A stretch of DNA of 8,368 nucleotides from assembly GCA_012961755.1 (NCBI GenBank), contig DTYS01000309.1:1-8368 (forward strand), written 5' to 3'. Under the pieces are notes generated by a model, which was not told where the DNA came from, searched no databases, and saw nothing but the letters and a program-made list of their open reading frames with translations. Origin of the DNA: Candidatus Latescibacterota bacterium. Its GTDB lineage: Bacteria; Latescibacterota; 4484-107; B68-G9. Of the stretch, positions 7,366-8,368 are shown in pieces (the first letter of the stretch is position 1; every line of letters begins with the position of its first letter). The position numbers and the translations under genes were made by a program.

Positions 7366-8368
7366 AGCGCGGCCCTCAGGAACGCTACGAAGCCCCTCAG
7401 GAACCCGGGCAGCAACCCTACGTTCCTCAGGAGCCTGCGCAGGTAGGAACCTACGACCCTCGGCCGCAGGTAGAACTCCCTGAGCATCCTCCTCCTGAAC
7501 CTGACGATCCTCCTCTCGGTCAGCCCCTCGGGAACGAACACCACATCCAGGAGGTTCATCTTAGCCCAGTCGTCCTCGAACCTTCCGTACCTGTGGGCCA
7601 ACCCGTGGAGCCTGCTGCCCGGAAGTGGGGTTAGGGCAGTCACAGTTATGTCGGAGAGGGGCAACTTCTTGGCGAATTCCAAAGTCCTCTTTAATGTATC
7701 CCCGGTCTCGCCTGGATGCCCCACCATGAAGAAGCCCTTGGCCGAGATCCCGGCCTCGACCGTCAGCCTCACAGCCCTCTCCACCTGCTCGAGCTTGAGC
7801 CCCTTCATCTCCGCGTCCAACGTCCTCTGGTCCCCGCTCTCTATCCCGAAACTTATCCTCCAGCACCCGGCCCTCTTCATCTCCCTCAGGACCTCCCGGT
7901 CCACCAGGTCCGCCCTGGTGTTGCAGGACCATGAAAGCTTCATCCCCTTCCTGAGCAGTCCCTCGCAGATCCTGAGCACCCTATCCTTAGAGAGGAGGAA
8001 GGTATCGTCCTCGAACACCACCTCCCTGACCCCGTACCTCCTGTACAGCTCCCCGACCATCTCCAGGACGTAGTCAGCGCTGTGGGCCCTCGTCCTCCTC
8101 CCGAAGACCGAGGTGTCGCAGAACGTGCATCCGTACGGGCAACCCCTGGAGGTCACGAGGGAGACAGCGGGCAGACGCATCACCTTGAAGGGAGGGGGCC
8201 TGTAGGCCACCGGGAATCCAGGAAGGAGGTCCCAGGCCGGGAATGGACATATGTCTAAATCTTCTATAAACTTCCTTGGAGGGGTCCTCCTTATCCCTCC
8301 CCCCTCCCTGAAGGCTATCCCGTCCACGTCCTCCAGGCTCCCTCCCCCCTCGAGCGCACCTATGAGCT
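7362..8368 (-). CDS. B12-binding-domain radical SAM protein, 5' end outside the window
   Basis: Open reading frame that continues through the right edge, so it is partial. A GTG at 8325-8327 would give 321 residues, but the frame stays open upstream with sequence typical of the family (LIGALEGGGSLEDVDGIAFR), so the true start and most of a cobalamin-binding domain lie beyond the window. Counting from that GTG, FIEDLDICPFPAWDLLP (20-36) is the usual linker to the catalytic core. The 4Fe-4S ligands are cysteines 63, 67 and 70 in SRGCPYGCTFC. Later core blocks are FEDDTFLLSK (105-114), FGIESGDQRTL (160-170) and FFMVGHPGET (199-208), the last two contacting S-adenosylmethionine in related structures. 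The C-terminal tail, FYLRPRVVGSYLRRLL with a closing GFLRGFVAFLRAAL, is basic and hydrophobic and parallels that of the other B12-type gene here. The stop overlaps the start of the next gene by 4 bases. Substrate unknown; relatives act on lipids, tetrapyrroles, sugars and natural products. Confidence 0.9.
   Translation of the reverse strand, partial: LIGALEGGGSLEDVDGIAFREGGGIRRTPPRKFIEDLDICPFPAWDLLPGFPVAYRPPPFKVMRLPAVSLVTSRGCPYGCTFCDTSVFGRRTRAHSADYVLEMVGELYRRYGVREVVFEDDTFLLSKDRVLRICEGLLRKGMKLSWSCNTRADLVDREVLREMKRAGCWRISFGIESGDQRTLDAEMKGLKLEQVERAVRLTVEAGISAKGFFMVGHPGETGDTLKRTLEFAKKLPLSDITVTALTPLPGSRLHGLAHRYGRFEDDWAKMNLLDVVFVPEGLTERRIVRFRRRMLREFYLRPRVVGSYLRRLLRNVGLLPGFLRGFVAFLRAAL

Noticed and set aside
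8325..8327. GTG as the true start of the rightmost gene
   Set aside because: The frame remains open to the window edge with family-typical sequence upstream, so the gene is truncated by the window, not started here.

Overview
The window is a single, very compact minus-strand operon with no RNA genes, mobile elements, CRISPR repeats or gene-free stretches. Read in the direction of transcription (right to left), it encodes: a cobalamin-type radical SAM enzyme (5' end outside the window); a second radical SAM protein with a SPASM-like C-terminal cysteine cluster, split by a one-base frameshift; a third, cobalamin-type radical SAM enzyme; a family 2 glycosyltransferase with a C-terminal membrane region; a secreted protein of about 778 residues with a Wza-type polysaccharide-export domain and seven SLBB repeats; and two unrecognised surface-type proteins that are distant paralogues of each other. 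A ribosome binding site at the extreme left edge suggests another gene follows directly.

Organism: the DNA is GC-rich, uses AGG heavily for arginine, starts most genes with GTG, packs genes with 4-base stop/start overlaps, and has Shine-Dalgarno sites of the GGAGGTGATC type. Together these fit a thermophilic archaeon. This is an inference from style only; a GC-rich thermophilic bacterium cannot be excluded because no lineage marker gene lies in the window.

How the genes may work together: the glycosyltransferase and the SLBB/polysaccharide-export protein point to making and exporting or anchoring a surface glycoconjugate. The two radical SAM enzymes of the BchE/B12-binding type and the SPASM-type one would modify a sugar, lipid or peptide component by radical chemistry. 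The two paralogous membrane or secreted proteins at the 3' end would act outside the membrane next to the SLBB protein. The coupling is supported by the shared operon; the product and the reactions are unknown.

The most notable points are the seven-SLBB export-type protein in a probable archaeon (where a classical outer membrane would normally be absent), the pair of divergent tandem paralogues, the common C-terminal tail of the two B12-type radical SAM proteins, and the frameshift that falls exactly at the conserved GEP motif of the middle radical SAM gene.
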